Part shown: positions 43,861-52,248 of the stretch, one piece after another
Position numbering within the stretch: position 1 is the stretch's first letter
How the letters are laid out: every line of letters starts with the position of its first letter
NCBI RefSeq assembly: GCF_000800015.1
Contig: NZ_JUGR01000001.1
Span: 806,001-870,000, forward strand
Direction of reading: 5' to 3'
Source of the DNA: Terriglobus sp. TAA 43
Lineage (GTDB): Bacteria > Acidobacteriota > Terriglobia > Terriglobales > Acidobacteriaceae
Length of the DNA stretch: 64,000 nt
Notes under the pieces: generated by a model
The model's input: only the letters and a program-made list of their open reading frames with translations
Databases searched by the model: none
Told to the model about the DNA's origin: nothing
Program-made: the position numbers and the translations under genes

Positions 43861-44313
43861 TTAGTCCAGTTTTTCGGGTTCGATCTGGATGTTCTTTTCG
43901 CCTGCAGCCTTCTTTTCCCAGTACTTCTTGACCCAGGCTTCGAAGGTTTTGCCGGCGGCGGTATCGCGTCCACTGAAGTTCAGAGCAGCGATTTCGCTGT
44001 ACGGGATGCTCCGGCGCGAACGGTCTTCGCCCTTGGAGGGCATCACGCGGACCAGAGAATTTTCGAGGGTGGAACCCTGACGACGATCGTAGATGTAGCC
44101 TTCGACGACTTCACCAGACTTGAGCGTGAGCGTGACGTCTCCGCGATAGTCGAAAGCCTTTTCGAAGGCGTCCTTCACTTCCGCTTCCGTGGCGAGTGCC
44201 GGAATCCAGCCTTCGAGGTTTTCGCGGTCGCGGCCAGCCATGACCTCGATCTGGTCGGGGCTGAGCTGCTGCAGTTCTTCAATCTTCAGGTGTTCCTGCT
44301 GTTCGGTTGCCAT
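43861..44313 (-). CDS. Conserved-looking uncharacterised protein coupled to hpnH
   Basis: 150 residues. Its start shares one base with the hpnH stop (TAATG), so the two are translated in series. A charged N-terminal helix region is followed by a small beta-barrel-like core: RGDVTLTLKSGEVVEGYIYDRR, SLVRVMPSKGEDRSR, IPYSEIAALNFSGRDTA, then AGKTFEAWVKKYWEKKAAGE. The core could be an Sm/SH3-like barrel, but this is inference. Not a known hopanoid enzyme. Tight coupling to hpnH makes a role in hopanoid tailoring or in guiding HpnH worth testing. Confidence 0.7.
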   Translation of the reverse strand: MATEQQEHLKIEELQQLSPDQIEVMAGRDRENLEGWIPALATEAEVKDAFEKAFDYRGDVTLTLKSGEVVEGYIYDRRQGSTLENSLVRVMPSKGEDRSRRSIPYSEIAALNFSGRDTAAGKTFEAWVKKYWEKKAAGEKNIQIEPEKLD

Positions 44314-45464
44314 TAGTCACCCACCGCCAGCGATTCCGAATGATTGACGCGCTCCGATTCAGCCGACAGGATGCCAGAGCCGATCTGCACGAGCTGACCG
44401 TGGTTCGTGGGCTTCCAGTCGTTCAGAAGCTTCTGTGCATCGGGGTCTTCATACAGCCCGCCGAACATGGCCTTGGCCGTCGCGATGAGGCCCTTCAGCG
44501 AACCGAAGGTGTAGTTCACGCCCGACGCTTCGTAACCGGAGTGCACCATGCAGTTGGCGCAACGCGGGTTGCCGCTCTCGGTTCCGTAGTTGGCCCAATC
44601 CACTTCATCCAGCAGTTCCTGGAAGGTGTCGGCGTAGCCGTCCTGCAGGAGGTAGCAGGGCTTCTGCCATCCGAAGATGGAGAACGTCGGCATGCCCCAC
44701 GGGGTGCAGGTGAGTTCGCGCTTGCCCATCAGGAATTCCAGGAAGATGGGATTTGCGTTGAACTGCCAGCGCTTCTTGCGGTTCGACAGCAGTGCGCGGA
44801 ACAACTTACGCGAACGTGCGCGACCGAGGAAGTGCTTCTGGTCCGGCGCCTTGTCGTAGGTGTAGCCGGGCGAGATCATCATGCTGTCCACGCCGGCTTC
44901 CATCAACTGGTCGAAGTGACGACGAACGGAGTTCGGGTCAGCACCATCGAAGAGCGTGGTGTTGGTGGTGACGCGGAAGCCCGCAGCCACAGCGGCGCGT
45001 ACGCCTTCCATAGCGATGTCGTGTCCGCCTTCGCGGCAGACACCGAAGTCGTGGTGTTCTTTTTCACCGTCGACATGCACGGAGAACGACAGATACTTCG
45101 ACGGCTTGAAGAGGTGCAGCTTCTCCTTGAGGAGAAGCGCGTTGGTGCACATGTACACGTACTTCTTGCGGTCGATGAGGCCCTGAACGATCTCGGGCAT
45201 CTTCGGGTGCAGAAGGGGCTCGCCACCGGGGATGGACACCATCGGAACGCCGCATTCTTCAACGGCCTTGAAGCATTCCTCGGGGGTGAGTTCTGCTTTA
45301 AGGATGTGTGCGGGGTACTGGATTTTGCCGCAGCCGGCGCAGGCCAGATTGCAGCGGAAGAGCGGCTCGAGCATAAGCACGAGGGGGTAACGCTTGCGGC
45401 CCGCGAGCTTCTGCTTGATGACGTAAGTCGCTACCGTCCATGCCTGAGATACAGGAATTGCCAT
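44313..45464 (-). CDS. hpnH: Adenosylhopane-forming radical SAM enzyme HpnH
   Basis: 383 residues. The radical SAM cluster is C38-x3-C42-x2-C45 in FRCNLACAGCGKIQYP. SAM-binding GGEPLLHPKM follows. HpnH joins a 5'-deoxyadenosyl radical to diploptene to form adenosylhopane, the first step of extended hopanoids. C-terminal CANCMVHSGYEASG resembles the auxiliary-cluster part of the family. It is followed by the coupled 150-residue gene and preceded 58 bp by shc. Confidence 0.95.
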   Translation of the reverse strand: MAIPVSQAWTVATYVIKQKLAGRKRYPLVLMLEPLFRCNLACAGCGKIQYPAHILKAELTPEECFKAVEECGVPMVSIPGGEPLLHPKMPEIVQGLIDRKKYVYMCTNALLLKEKLHLFKPSKYLSFSVHVDGEKEHHDFGVCREGGHDIAMEGVRAAVAAGFRVTTNTTLFDGADPNSVRRHFDQLMEAGVDSMMISPGYTYDKAPDQKHFLGRARSRKLFRALLSNRKKRWQFNANPIFLEFLMGKRELTCTPWGMPTFSIFGWQKPCYLLQDGYADTFQELLDEVDWANYGTESGNPRCANCMVHSGYEASGVNYTFGSLKGLIATAKAMFGGLYEDPDAQKLLNDWKPTNHGQLVQIGSGILSAESERVNHSESLAVGD

Positions 45465-45522
45465 AGGTCTAAGTTCCTCCGGGGCAAAGGCCCCAGCAAT
45501 TACAAACTGGTGTTACGAATCT

Positions 45523-47556
45523 CTATTCCGCAGGAGCGCGCATCGCCTTATCGTAGGTCGTGAGCGCCAGCAGCGGGAAGTACTGCTTGTACAGGTGGTA
45601 CCCCAGATAGAACACACGGGGGAATCCAGTACCGGTGTAGTAGCTTTCGCCGTTGCGGCCCGGAATAAGTTCGCTCCACGTGCCGTCTTCGTGCTGCTGA
45701 TTGACGAGCCAGCGGACGCCCTTGGCCACCGAATCAGAACGGGTGTCACCACCTGCGAGAAGCGCGAGCAGAGCCCATGCTGTCTGCGAGGGAGTTGAAG
45801 GGCCGACGCCACGTGTTCCCGGATCGTCGTACGTTGCGCACCACTCACCCCATCCGCCGTCTGTGTTCTGTACGGAGCGGACCCATTCGACAGACTGCTG
45901 CACTGCGGGTTCGTTCTGATCGAAGCCGATGGCTTCCAGACCACGCAGTACGAGGAAGGTGCCGTAGAGGTAGTTCACACCCCAGCGACCAAACCACGAA
46001 CCGTCTGACTCCTGTTCCTTCAGGATGAACTGCACCGCAGCTTCCACGCGCTTATCGCGACGGGTGTAGCCGTAAGCAGCCAGCGTTTCCAGGATGCGTC
46101 CGGTGATGTCCACCGTTGGTGGGTCCAGCATCGCGTTGTGATCGGCGAAGGGGATGTACTGGAAGATCATCTTCGTGTTGTCGCGATCGAAGGATGCCCA
46201 GCCACCGTTCTTGCACTGCATGCCGAAGACCCAGTTGATGGCGCGCTGCGCAATGTCGTGCTGCTGGCGCTCGTGCGGGTGCTCCACGGCCTTCAGTGCG
46301 AGCAGAACTTCGCCCGTATCGTCCACGTCAGGGTAATGAATATTGTTGTAGAAGAAGGCCCAGCCGCCGGGCTCAACGTTCTTGACCTTCTGCGCCCAGT
46401 CGCCCTTGTGGCGGCTCTCCTTGCTAAAGAGCCAGTCCGCCGCGAGAATCATGCGCGGGTCAGTAGGCGAAATGTCAGCCGAACCGAGTGCCGATACGAC
46501 CTGCGCCGTATCCCAAACGGGCGAGAGGCAGGGCTGCATGCGGAAGGTTGGCGTGGGGTAATTCGGTTCGCCGTTGGGCTTGTCGATGCCGAGCTTTTCA
46601 AACTCGTCCATCGCGCGAATCATCTGCGGGTCGTCCAGCGAATAGCCGAGGTGACGCATCGCAACGATGGCGTTGAGCATGGCCGGGAAGATCGCTCCCA
46701 GACCATCTGAGCCTTCGAAGCGCTCCAGCATCCACTGTTCTGCCTTCTTCAGCGCCTTCTTGCGCAGGGGGCGGATGTGTACACGCTCGTATCCCTGGGC
46801 CAGACGATTCCAGAAGAGGAAGAAGTTGCGCCAGGAGACAGGTTGCTTCTTATCCCAGCGGAGGTGGAGATTCGAGTTTTTACGTCCACCAACGAACAGT
46901 TCCTCAATGCCCTGCTCCGCTGGCAGAAGCTTCAGAGGCTTCTTTGCGTAGATGATCGACAGCGGCACGAGAATGCCGCGCGACCATGCCGAAATCTCGT
47001 AGATGTTGAAGTAAAACCAGTTCGGGAAAAGAACGATCTCGGGCGGAATTGCGGGTACGGCATCGTAGTCGTACTGACCGAATGCGCAGAGATAAATCTT
47101 GGTGAAGGTGTTGCATTCCACCACACCGCCCTGTGACAGCACCGACTCGCGGGCCTTGACCATGACGGGATGCTCTGCGGACCAACCCATCATCTTCAGA
47201 GCGTGATACGCCTTGACGCCGTAATTGATGTTCGAGGGGCCGCCTGGGTAAACGCTCCAACCACCATCTTCATTCTGGTGGCGAAGGATTTCATTTACGG
47301 CGCGCTGCATTTTGCCCGGGTCACCCGTGCCAAGCAGCGTATGCATGAAGATGTAATCGGCCTCCAGCATGACGTCGGCTTCGAGCTCGCCACACCAGTG
47401 GCCATCCGGCTGCTGCTGAGAAAGTAGCCAGTCCGCAGCTTTGCGGACGGCGGTGCGCACATGGTCCAGGCCCAGATCAATGCGCCCAAAACGTGGCTGT
47501 GCCGCGCCGGCTTCGGTGGCCGCCGACGTTCCCGGTCTGTAATTTTGATCCTGCAT
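45523..47556 (-). CDS. shc: Squalene-hopene cyclase
   Basis: 677 residues, near the usual 630-680. It cyclises squalene to hopene/diplopterol. The initiating acid motif is D410-V-D-D413 in YPDVDDTGEVLLAL; several QW repeats are visible (for example QQPDGHWCGEL, CKNGGWASFDRDN, TDGGWGEW, EDGTWSELI), and SDGSWFGRWG. The enzyme is a monotopic membrane protein acting from the cytoplasm side. Hopanoids order membranes as sterols do. It lies 79 bp downstream of ispH and 58 bp upstream of hpnH. Confidence 0.97.
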   Translation of the reverse strand: MQDQNYRPGTSAATEAGAAQPRFGRIDLGLDHVRTAVRKAADWLLSQQQPDGHWCGELEADVMLEADYIFMHTLLGTGDPGKMQRAVNEILRHQNEDGGWSVYPGGPSNINYGVKAYHALKMMGWSAEHPVMVKARESVLSQGGVVECNTFTKIYLCAFGQYDYDAVPAIPPEIVLFPNWFYFNIYEISAWSRGILVPLSIIYAKKPLKLLPAEQGIEELFVGGRKNSNLHLRWDKKQPVSWRNFFLFWNRLAQGYERVHIRPLRKKALKKAEQWMLERFEGSDGLGAIFPAMLNAIVAMRHLGYSLDDPQMIRAMDEFEKLGIDKPNGEPNYPTPTFRMQPCLSPVWDTAQVVSALGSADISPTDPRMILAADWLFSKESRHKGDWAQKVKNVEPGGWAFFYNNIHYPDVDDTGEVLLALKAVEHPHERQQHDIAQRAINWVFGMQCKNGGWASFDRDNTKMIFQYIPFADHNAMLDPPTVDITGRILETLAAYGYTRRDKRVEAAVQFILKEQESDGSWFGRWGVNYLYGTFLVLRGLEAIGFDQNEPAVQQSVEWVRSVQNTDGGWGEWCATYDDPGTRGVGPSTPSQTAWALLALLAGGDTRSDSVAKGVRWLVNQQHEDGTWSELIPGRNGESYYTGTGFPRVFYLGYHLYKQYFPLLALTTYDKAMRAPAE

Positions 47557-47635
47557 TGTTATTAGACGTATTCCCCGTGCCGAGCGATGCTGCTTACTGC
47601 AACTGCGAGAGCACTACTGATACCTTCGACTACTA

Positions 47636-48646
47636 TTACGCAGCCGGTGATGGCGCCGGAGCAATTGCTCGAACAATTTCCGGCGGAAGGCCGAAGCGAA
47701 CGTTCTCCGGCATGACCTCGACTTCATCGACCGAGCCATAACCGATGCCCTGCAGATAAGCGACCACTTCCTGTACGAGAACTTCAGGCGCGGATGCACC
47801 CGCGGTGATAGCCACCTTCTCAACACCCTCCAGCCACTGAGGCTGAATATCCTGGGCCTTGTCGATCAGGTAGCTCTTGGTGCCGAGGTTCTCAGAAACT
47901 TCGACCAAGCGGTTGGAGTTGGAGCTGTTCTTCGAACCGACAACCAGCACCAGGTCTGCACCGTGCGCCACATTCTTTACCGCTGTCTGGCGGTTTTCCG
48001 TGGCGTAGCAGATGTCCTGCGCGTGCGGTCCGACGATGTTCGGGAACTTCTTCTTCAGCGCCTCAATCATGTACTTCGCTTCGTCGAGTGAAAGCGTCGT
48101 CTGTGTGAGGTACGCGAGCTTGTCTGGATCGGGAACCACGAGGGCTTCCACTTCTTCAACCGTGGAGACGACCTGGGTAACCTCAGGTGCTTCGCCTGCG
48201 GTGCCCTCAACCTCTTCGTGATCGCGGTGACCGACGAGAACGAGGGAGTAGCCCTGCTTGGCAAACTTGATGGCTTCGACGTGAACCTTTGTCACGAGCG
48301 GGCAGGTGGCGTCGATGACCTTGAGGCCGCGTTCCTTCGCACGTTCGCGAACGGCCGGCGATACGCCGTGCGCGGAGTAGATCACGCGCTTGCCTTCCGG
48401 CACCTCGTCCAGTTCGTTGACGAAGATTGCGCCCTTCTGGCGCAGGTCGTCCACGACGTAACGGTTGTGAACGATTTCCTTACGCACGTAGATCGGCGCA
48501 CCGAAGGTGTCCAGCGCGATCTTCACGATGTCCACTGCACGCACCACACCCGCGCAGAAACCACGGGGCTTCAGCAGGAGAACGCGCTTCTGTTGTGCGC
48601 TTTCGTTTTCGGTGGATACAGGCGGGTCGAGGGTCAGAGTGCTCAC
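47636..48646 (-). CDS. ispH: 4-Hydroxy-3-methylbut-2-enyl diphosphate reductase (IspH/LytB)
   Basis: 336 residues. Last step of the MEP pathway: HMBPP to IPP and DMAPP. The three cysteines holding the [4Fe-4S] cluster are C31 (PRGFCAGV), C115 (DATCPLV) and C213 (DICYATENR). The start is GTG at 48646 (no alternative Met in the first 30 residues). No Shine-Dalgarno sequence is seen; a -10-like TATACT ends 6 bp before the GTG, so translation may be leaderless. As first gene of the hopanoid operon it supplies C5 units for squalene, whose own genes are not in the window. Confidence 0.95.
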   Translation of the reverse strand: MSTLTLDPPVSTENESAQQKRVLLLKPRGFCAGVVRAVDIVKIALDTFGAPIYVRKEIVHNRYVVDDLRQKGAIFVNELDEVPEGKRVIYSAHGVSPAVRERAKERGLKVIDATCPLVTKVHVEAIKFAKQGYSLVLVGHRDHEEVEGTAGEAPEVTQVVSTVEEVEALVVPDPDKLAYLTQTTLSLDEAKYMIEALKKKFPNIVGPHAQDICYATENRQTAVKNVAHGADLVLVVGSKNSSNSNRLVEVSENLGTKSYLIDKAQDIQPQWLEGVEKVAITAGASAPEVLVQEVVAYLQGIGYGSVDEVEVMPENVRFGLPPEIVRAIAPAPSPAA

Positions 48647-48652
48647 GGTTAA

Positions 48653-48658
48653 AGTATA
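48653..48658 (-). promoter_or_regulatory. Candidate -10 (TATACT) just before ispH
   Basis: On the minus strand TATACT lies 6 bases before the ispH GTG (48646), so transcription would begin at or next to the start codon. No good -35 lies 16-18 bp upstream. It would give a leaderless mRNA for the hopanoid operon; otherwise the promoter must lie in the 48659-48788 gap. Confidence 0.3.
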
Positions 48659-48788
48659 CCGCGAAGTAAACCCCTGCCGCAGTGATTTGAACCTGTTGTG
48701 GTGCAGTCTGACGAAACTACGACAAAGCGCCGTGGCGCACTATGGCGCACAAGACCGGTCGCTAAGCGCTACTGTACCAGTGGAGACC

Positions 48789-48944
48789 CTAAAGTTTGCC
48801 TGTGCAGCCGTTATGGGGGCAGTGGCACGCGATGGCCGTGGGTGCCGCTTTGGCCGCATCTTCACAGTATTGCGAGCAGTATTTGCCCTCTGTCACGGTG
48901 CAGCTACAGGCGATATGTGCGCACTTCTTCGGTTCGTGAGACAT
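48789..48944 (-). CDS. Small metallothionein-like cysteine-rich protein
   Basis: 51 residues from an ATG at 48944 with AGGAG nine bases upstream (48951-48955 region) to a TAG at 48789. It has eight Cys (8, 13, 15, 23, 27, 40, 42, 47) and His 3, 10, 41 and 44. The pattern C-x4-C-x-C ... KYCSQYC ... CHCPHNGC resembles bacterial metallothioneins (SmtA/BmtA type: C-x-C, then YCS-x2-C, then a closing Cys pair with His). It probably binds zinc or copper in the cytosol. No transport or regulator gene is next to it; it follows recN by 70 bp on the same strand and may be cotranscribed. Confidence 0.8.
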   Translation of the reverse strand: MSHEPKKCAHIACSCTVTEGKYCSQYCEDAAKAAPTAIACHCPHNGCTGKL

Positions 48945-49014
48945 CGGTGGATCTCCTCTTGCTGTGAAGTCCGTGATGACTTGGATTGGTTCCCACGATT
49001 TCCGGTTGCCGCGG

Positions 49015-50787
49015 TCAGCGACTGGCTTTAAGCATTTGTTCCGCGTGCTTCAGACTGGTCTCCGTGACGGTGGCTCCGGAGATCATGCGGGCGATTTCGC
49101 CGGTGCGCTCTTCGTCCTTCATCTGGCGGATCTGGGTGCGGGTGCGGCCTTCCTTTTCCGACTTCTCAACGAGGAAGTGCTGATCGGCGAAGGCGGCGAT
49201 CTGGGGCAGGTGGGTGACGCAGAGCACCTGCTGATGCTTCGACAGGGCCTTCAGCTTGGCACCGACCGCTTCTGCGGCGCGGCCGCCGATACCGATGTCG
49301 ATTTCGTCGAAGACGAGGGTACGCGGCAGCGGGATGCGACGCTTGGTGCGGTCTGCCCCACCCTCTTCCACGGAAACCTTCAGGGCCAGCATGACGCGGC
49401 TCATTTCGCCGCCGGAAGCAATCTCTTCGAGGGGCTTGAGAGGTTCACCGGCGTTGGTCGCGATCAGGCATTCGACGTGATCCCAGCCCATGGCTGTCCA
49501 GAAGCTCTGTTCTTTTTGCGGAGCGACTTCGACCCGGAAGCGTACCTGCATCGCAAGGTCGTTGATCTGCTGCTCGGCGAGTTTTTCCAGTTTGCGCGCA
49601 GAGGCAGTGCGTGTCTCGGTAAGGTCCTGCGCGACGCAGGTGTAGATGTGTTCGCATTCGGCTAGCGTCTTCTTCGCCTGCTCGATGAGCGCTTCGCGAT
49701 TCTCTACTTCGTTCAGCTTTGCGGAGACATCTTCGCCATACGCGATGACATCGCCGAGCGTCTTGCCGTACTTGCGCTTCAGGCGATCGAGCGCGGCGAG
49801 ACGGTCTTCAATCTCCGCGAGACGCTCCGGTGACGCATTGATGTTTTCCGCATAATGACGGGCGGTTTCGCTGATGTCGGCAACAGCGGCACGGGCGTTG
49901 GCAATCTGTGTTGCGGCCTCAGTGAATGATGGGTCGTAACGCGCGAGTTCTTCGAGATGCTTCTGTGCAGCCGCGAGCGAGGATTCAGCGCTGGCTTCGT
50001 TCTCGTAGAGAACTTCCTGCGCGTTCATCGCTGCGGTGTAGAGCTTCTCCGCGTTGGCCAAGACACGCTTCTCTGCTTCGAGCTGATCGTCTTCTTCCGC
50101 GGATGCGATGTTGGCGTCTGCGATTTCGCTGCGCTGAAAGATCCACAGATCGACCATGCGGAGGCGTTCCTGCTCATCGGCAGAGAGACGGTCGAGTTCT
50201 TCACGAGCATCGCGCCATAGGGCGTATGCGGTGCGGATGTTTTCGCCTGCCTGCGCAACGTCAAGTCCCTTATGCGATTTGAGTCGTTCACGCAGATCGA
50301 TGACGAGATCTTTGCCCAGGCCTGCATTGGTATTCACACCAGCAAAGCGATCGAGCAGGCCGCGTTGCTGTGCCTGATCGAATGCGCCCATGGTTTCGGC
50401 CTGCGAGTGCACCAGTGCGAGTTCCGGTGCGAGCTGACGGAGAACTGCAACCGTGGCGGGCTGATTGTTGAGGAAGACGCGGCCCTTGCCGGATGCATTC
50501 ACTTCGCGACGAAGAAGAATCTCAGTGCTTTCGACGTCGATACCGTTGGCTTCGAGGATGGCCTCGGCCCCGGCGGTCGCTTCAAAGACACAGGAGACGA
50601 CAGCCTTTTCGGCGCCGTGACGCACCACATCGCTGGCTGCGCGACCGCCCATAAGAAGGGCGAGAGCGTCGACGAGGATGGATTTACCCGCGCCGGTTTC
50701 GCCGGTGAGCAGGTTCAGGCCGCTGCCGAAGGTGGCGACAGCGTGGTCGATGACAGCATAGTTTTCCGCTCGCAGCTCAAGGAGCAT
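49015..50787 (-). CDS. recN: DNA repair protein RecN
   Basis: 590 residues, SMC-like ATPase that acts in double-strand break repair. Walker A GETGAGKS (29-36), the signature/Walker B region SGGEMSRVMLALK and LVFDEIDIGIGGRAAEAVG, and a central coiled coil (about 150-370). Start ATG at 50787 gives MLLELRAENYAVIDH, the typical N-terminus. Divergent from the tol operon over 243 bp. The metallothionein-like gene follows on the same strand. Confidence 0.95.
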   Translation of the reverse strand: MLLELRAENYAVIDHAVATFGSGLNLLTGETGAGKSILVDALALLMGGRAASDVVRHGAEKAVVSCVFEATAGAEAILEANGIDVESTEILLRREVNASGKGRVFLNNQPATVAVLRQLAPELALVHSQAETMGAFDQAQQRGLLDRFAGVNTNAGLGKDLVIDLRERLKSHKGLDVAQAGENIRTAYALWRDAREELDRLSADEQERLRMVDLWIFQRSEIADANIASAEEDDQLEAEKRVLANAEKLYTAAMNAQEVLYENEASAESSLAAAQKHLEELARYDPSFTEAATQIANARAAVADISETARHYAENINASPERLAEIEDRLAALDRLKRKYGKTLGDVIAYGEDVSAKLNEVENREALIEQAKKTLAECEHIYTCVAQDLTETRTASARKLEKLAEQQINDLAMQVRFRVEVAPQKEQSFWTAMGWDHVECLIATNAGEPLKPLEEIASGGEMSRVMLALKVSVEEGGADRTKRRIPLPRTLVFDEIDIGIGGRAAEAVGAKLKALSKHQQVLCVTHLPQIAAFADQHFLVEKSEKEGRTRTQIRQMKDEERTGEIARMISGATVTETSLKHAEQMLKASR

Positions 50788-51030
50788 CTTCGCCCTCTCT
50801 TCGCGCCGAGAATAGCACGGAAGGATTGGTGATCAGATTACATTTCTTTGCTGTGGGCATTGGCGAAAGGAGTTCCTGCGCAGTCAGGACGAGAAAGCGA
50901 TACACAAAGTCTTCGGCAGGAACTTCATGATTCCTTGCGTCTTTTGGACCTGTTTCTTCCGAAGATGCACCTGGAAAGATTCTCCCTCACCTTCAACCCA
51001 CCGCAAGAGTCGATACACTGCGAGCAAGCT

Positions 51031-51813
51031 ATGAGTCTTCTTCTGACACTTCTCCTGCAGGACAGCACACCGGTTAACGCGGCGACTGCACCACCCGATG
51101 CCGCAAACTCTTCCGCATTGGTGGAAATGCTGCACAACAGTGGCCCGGTGGCGCTGACGGTGCTGGCGCTGCTGCTGGTTCTGTCGATTGTTTCGTGGAC
51201 CATCATGCTGACCAAGTGGGGTTCGTTCCGGCGTGCACGCTCCAAGGGGCAGCAGTTTCTACGGGCATTTCGCAAATCATCGCGCCTGAGCGAGATTGCC
51301 ACTGTGGCCGATACGTACAAGCCTTCTCCTCTGGTGAATGTGTTTTCAGAGATTGTGGAGGAGTATCAGCGACAGACCGGTGGTCGTGGATTCCCGCGCA
51401 ATCCTGTTGCCGTGGAACGCGCCGCGCAGATTGCAAGCAGCGAGGCGATGACCGATCTTGAATCGCAGTTGACGTGGCTGGCGACGATTGCGGCGGTGGC
51501 TCCGTTTATCGGATTGCTGGGTACCGTGATGGGCATTGTGGATGCGTTTCATGGCCTGGGGACGCAGGGTGCCGCGACATTGCGCGCCGTTGCTCCGGGT
51601 ATCAGCGAAGCGCTGATCACGACGGCTGCTGGCCTTGTGGTGGCTATCCCTGCAGTCGTTGGCTACAACCAGTTGACTGCAAGCGTGAAGGATTTCGCAG
51701 CGCGCATGGATGACTTTGGTCGCGAACTTTTGAATGCGCTGGAGAATGCCGCAGCGGCCGCTCCGCAGACGGGGCAAGACGATCCGCGCCGCCGCATCTC
51801 GCAGACCAACTAA
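51031..51813 (+). CDS. tolQ: TolQ/ExbB-type proton channel protein
   Basis: 260 residues from ATG 51031 (start chosen because upstream sequence is not homologous in look). Three helices: residues about 42-64 (ALTVLALLLVLSIVSWTIM), 150-172 (WLATIAAVAPFIGLLGTVMGIVDAF) and 190-212 (GISEALITTAAGLVVAIPAVV). With TolR it forms the proton-driven motor of Tol-Pal. The GTVMGIVDAF and AGLVVAIPAV blocks are the family core. First gene of the tol operon. Confidence 0.93.
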   Translation: MSLLLTLLLQDSTPVNAATAPPDAANSSALVEMLHNSGPVALTVLALLLVLSIVSWTIMLTKWGSFRRARSKGQQFLRAFRKSSRLSEIATVADTYKPSPLVNVFSEIVEEYQRQTGGRGFPRNPVAVERAAQIASSEAMTDLESQLTWLATIAAVAPFIGLLGTVMGIVDAFHGLGTQGAATLRAVAPGISEALITTAAGLVVAIPAVVGYNQLTASVKDFAARMDDFGRELLNALENAAAAAPQTGQDDPRRRISQTN

Positions 51814-51834
51814 AGCTTTCGGAGAGAGAACGCG

Positions 51835-52245
51835 ATGGCATTTTCCAGTAGCGGCGGACGCACACGCTCTTCGCTTGCAGAGATCAACATCACACCACTG
51901 GTGGACGTGGTGCTGGTGTTGCTGCTGATTTTCATGCTGACGGCACCGGTGTTGCAGAGCGGCATTGAAGTGGCGGTGCCGCAGACACGCACGGTAAATC
52001 AGCTTACGGACGAACGCACCGTGGTGACGATTGACCATGAACAGCGCGTCTACCTGCAGGACAAGCCGGTGAACCTGGCAGAGTTGCCGAGCCTGCTGCG
52101 CACCAAGGGTGATCCGTCAAAGAAGGTGATCTACCTGCGCGCGGACCAGAAGGTTCCATTTGGTGCGTTTGCTTCTGTGATGGATGCGGTGAAGCAGGCG
52201 GGGATTACGAACATCAGCATTGTGACAAGGCCGATTGAGAAATAA
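51835..52245 (+). CDS. tolR: TolR/ExbD-type biopolymer transport protein
   Basis: 136 residues. One N-terminal helix with the motor aspartate in NITPLVDVVLVLLLIFMLTAPVL, then a periplasmic domain (KVIYLRADQKVPFG). It follows tolQ by 21 bp and precedes the TonB-type gene by 3 bp. ExbD and TolR are alike; the operon makes TolR the better name. Confidence 0.93.
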   Translation: MAFSSSGGRTRSSLAEINITPLVDVVLVLLLIFMLTAPVLQSGIEVAVPQTRTVNQLTDERTVVTIDHEQRVYLQDKPVNLAELPSLLRTKGDPSKKVIYLRADQKVPFGAFASVMDAVKQAGITNISIVTRPIEK

Positions 52246-52248
52246 GCG

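Noticed and set aside
44307-45563. 418-codon plus-strand open frame
   Set aside because: Antisense to hpnH; composition is a shadow (Val/Leu/His-rich) with no family likeness.
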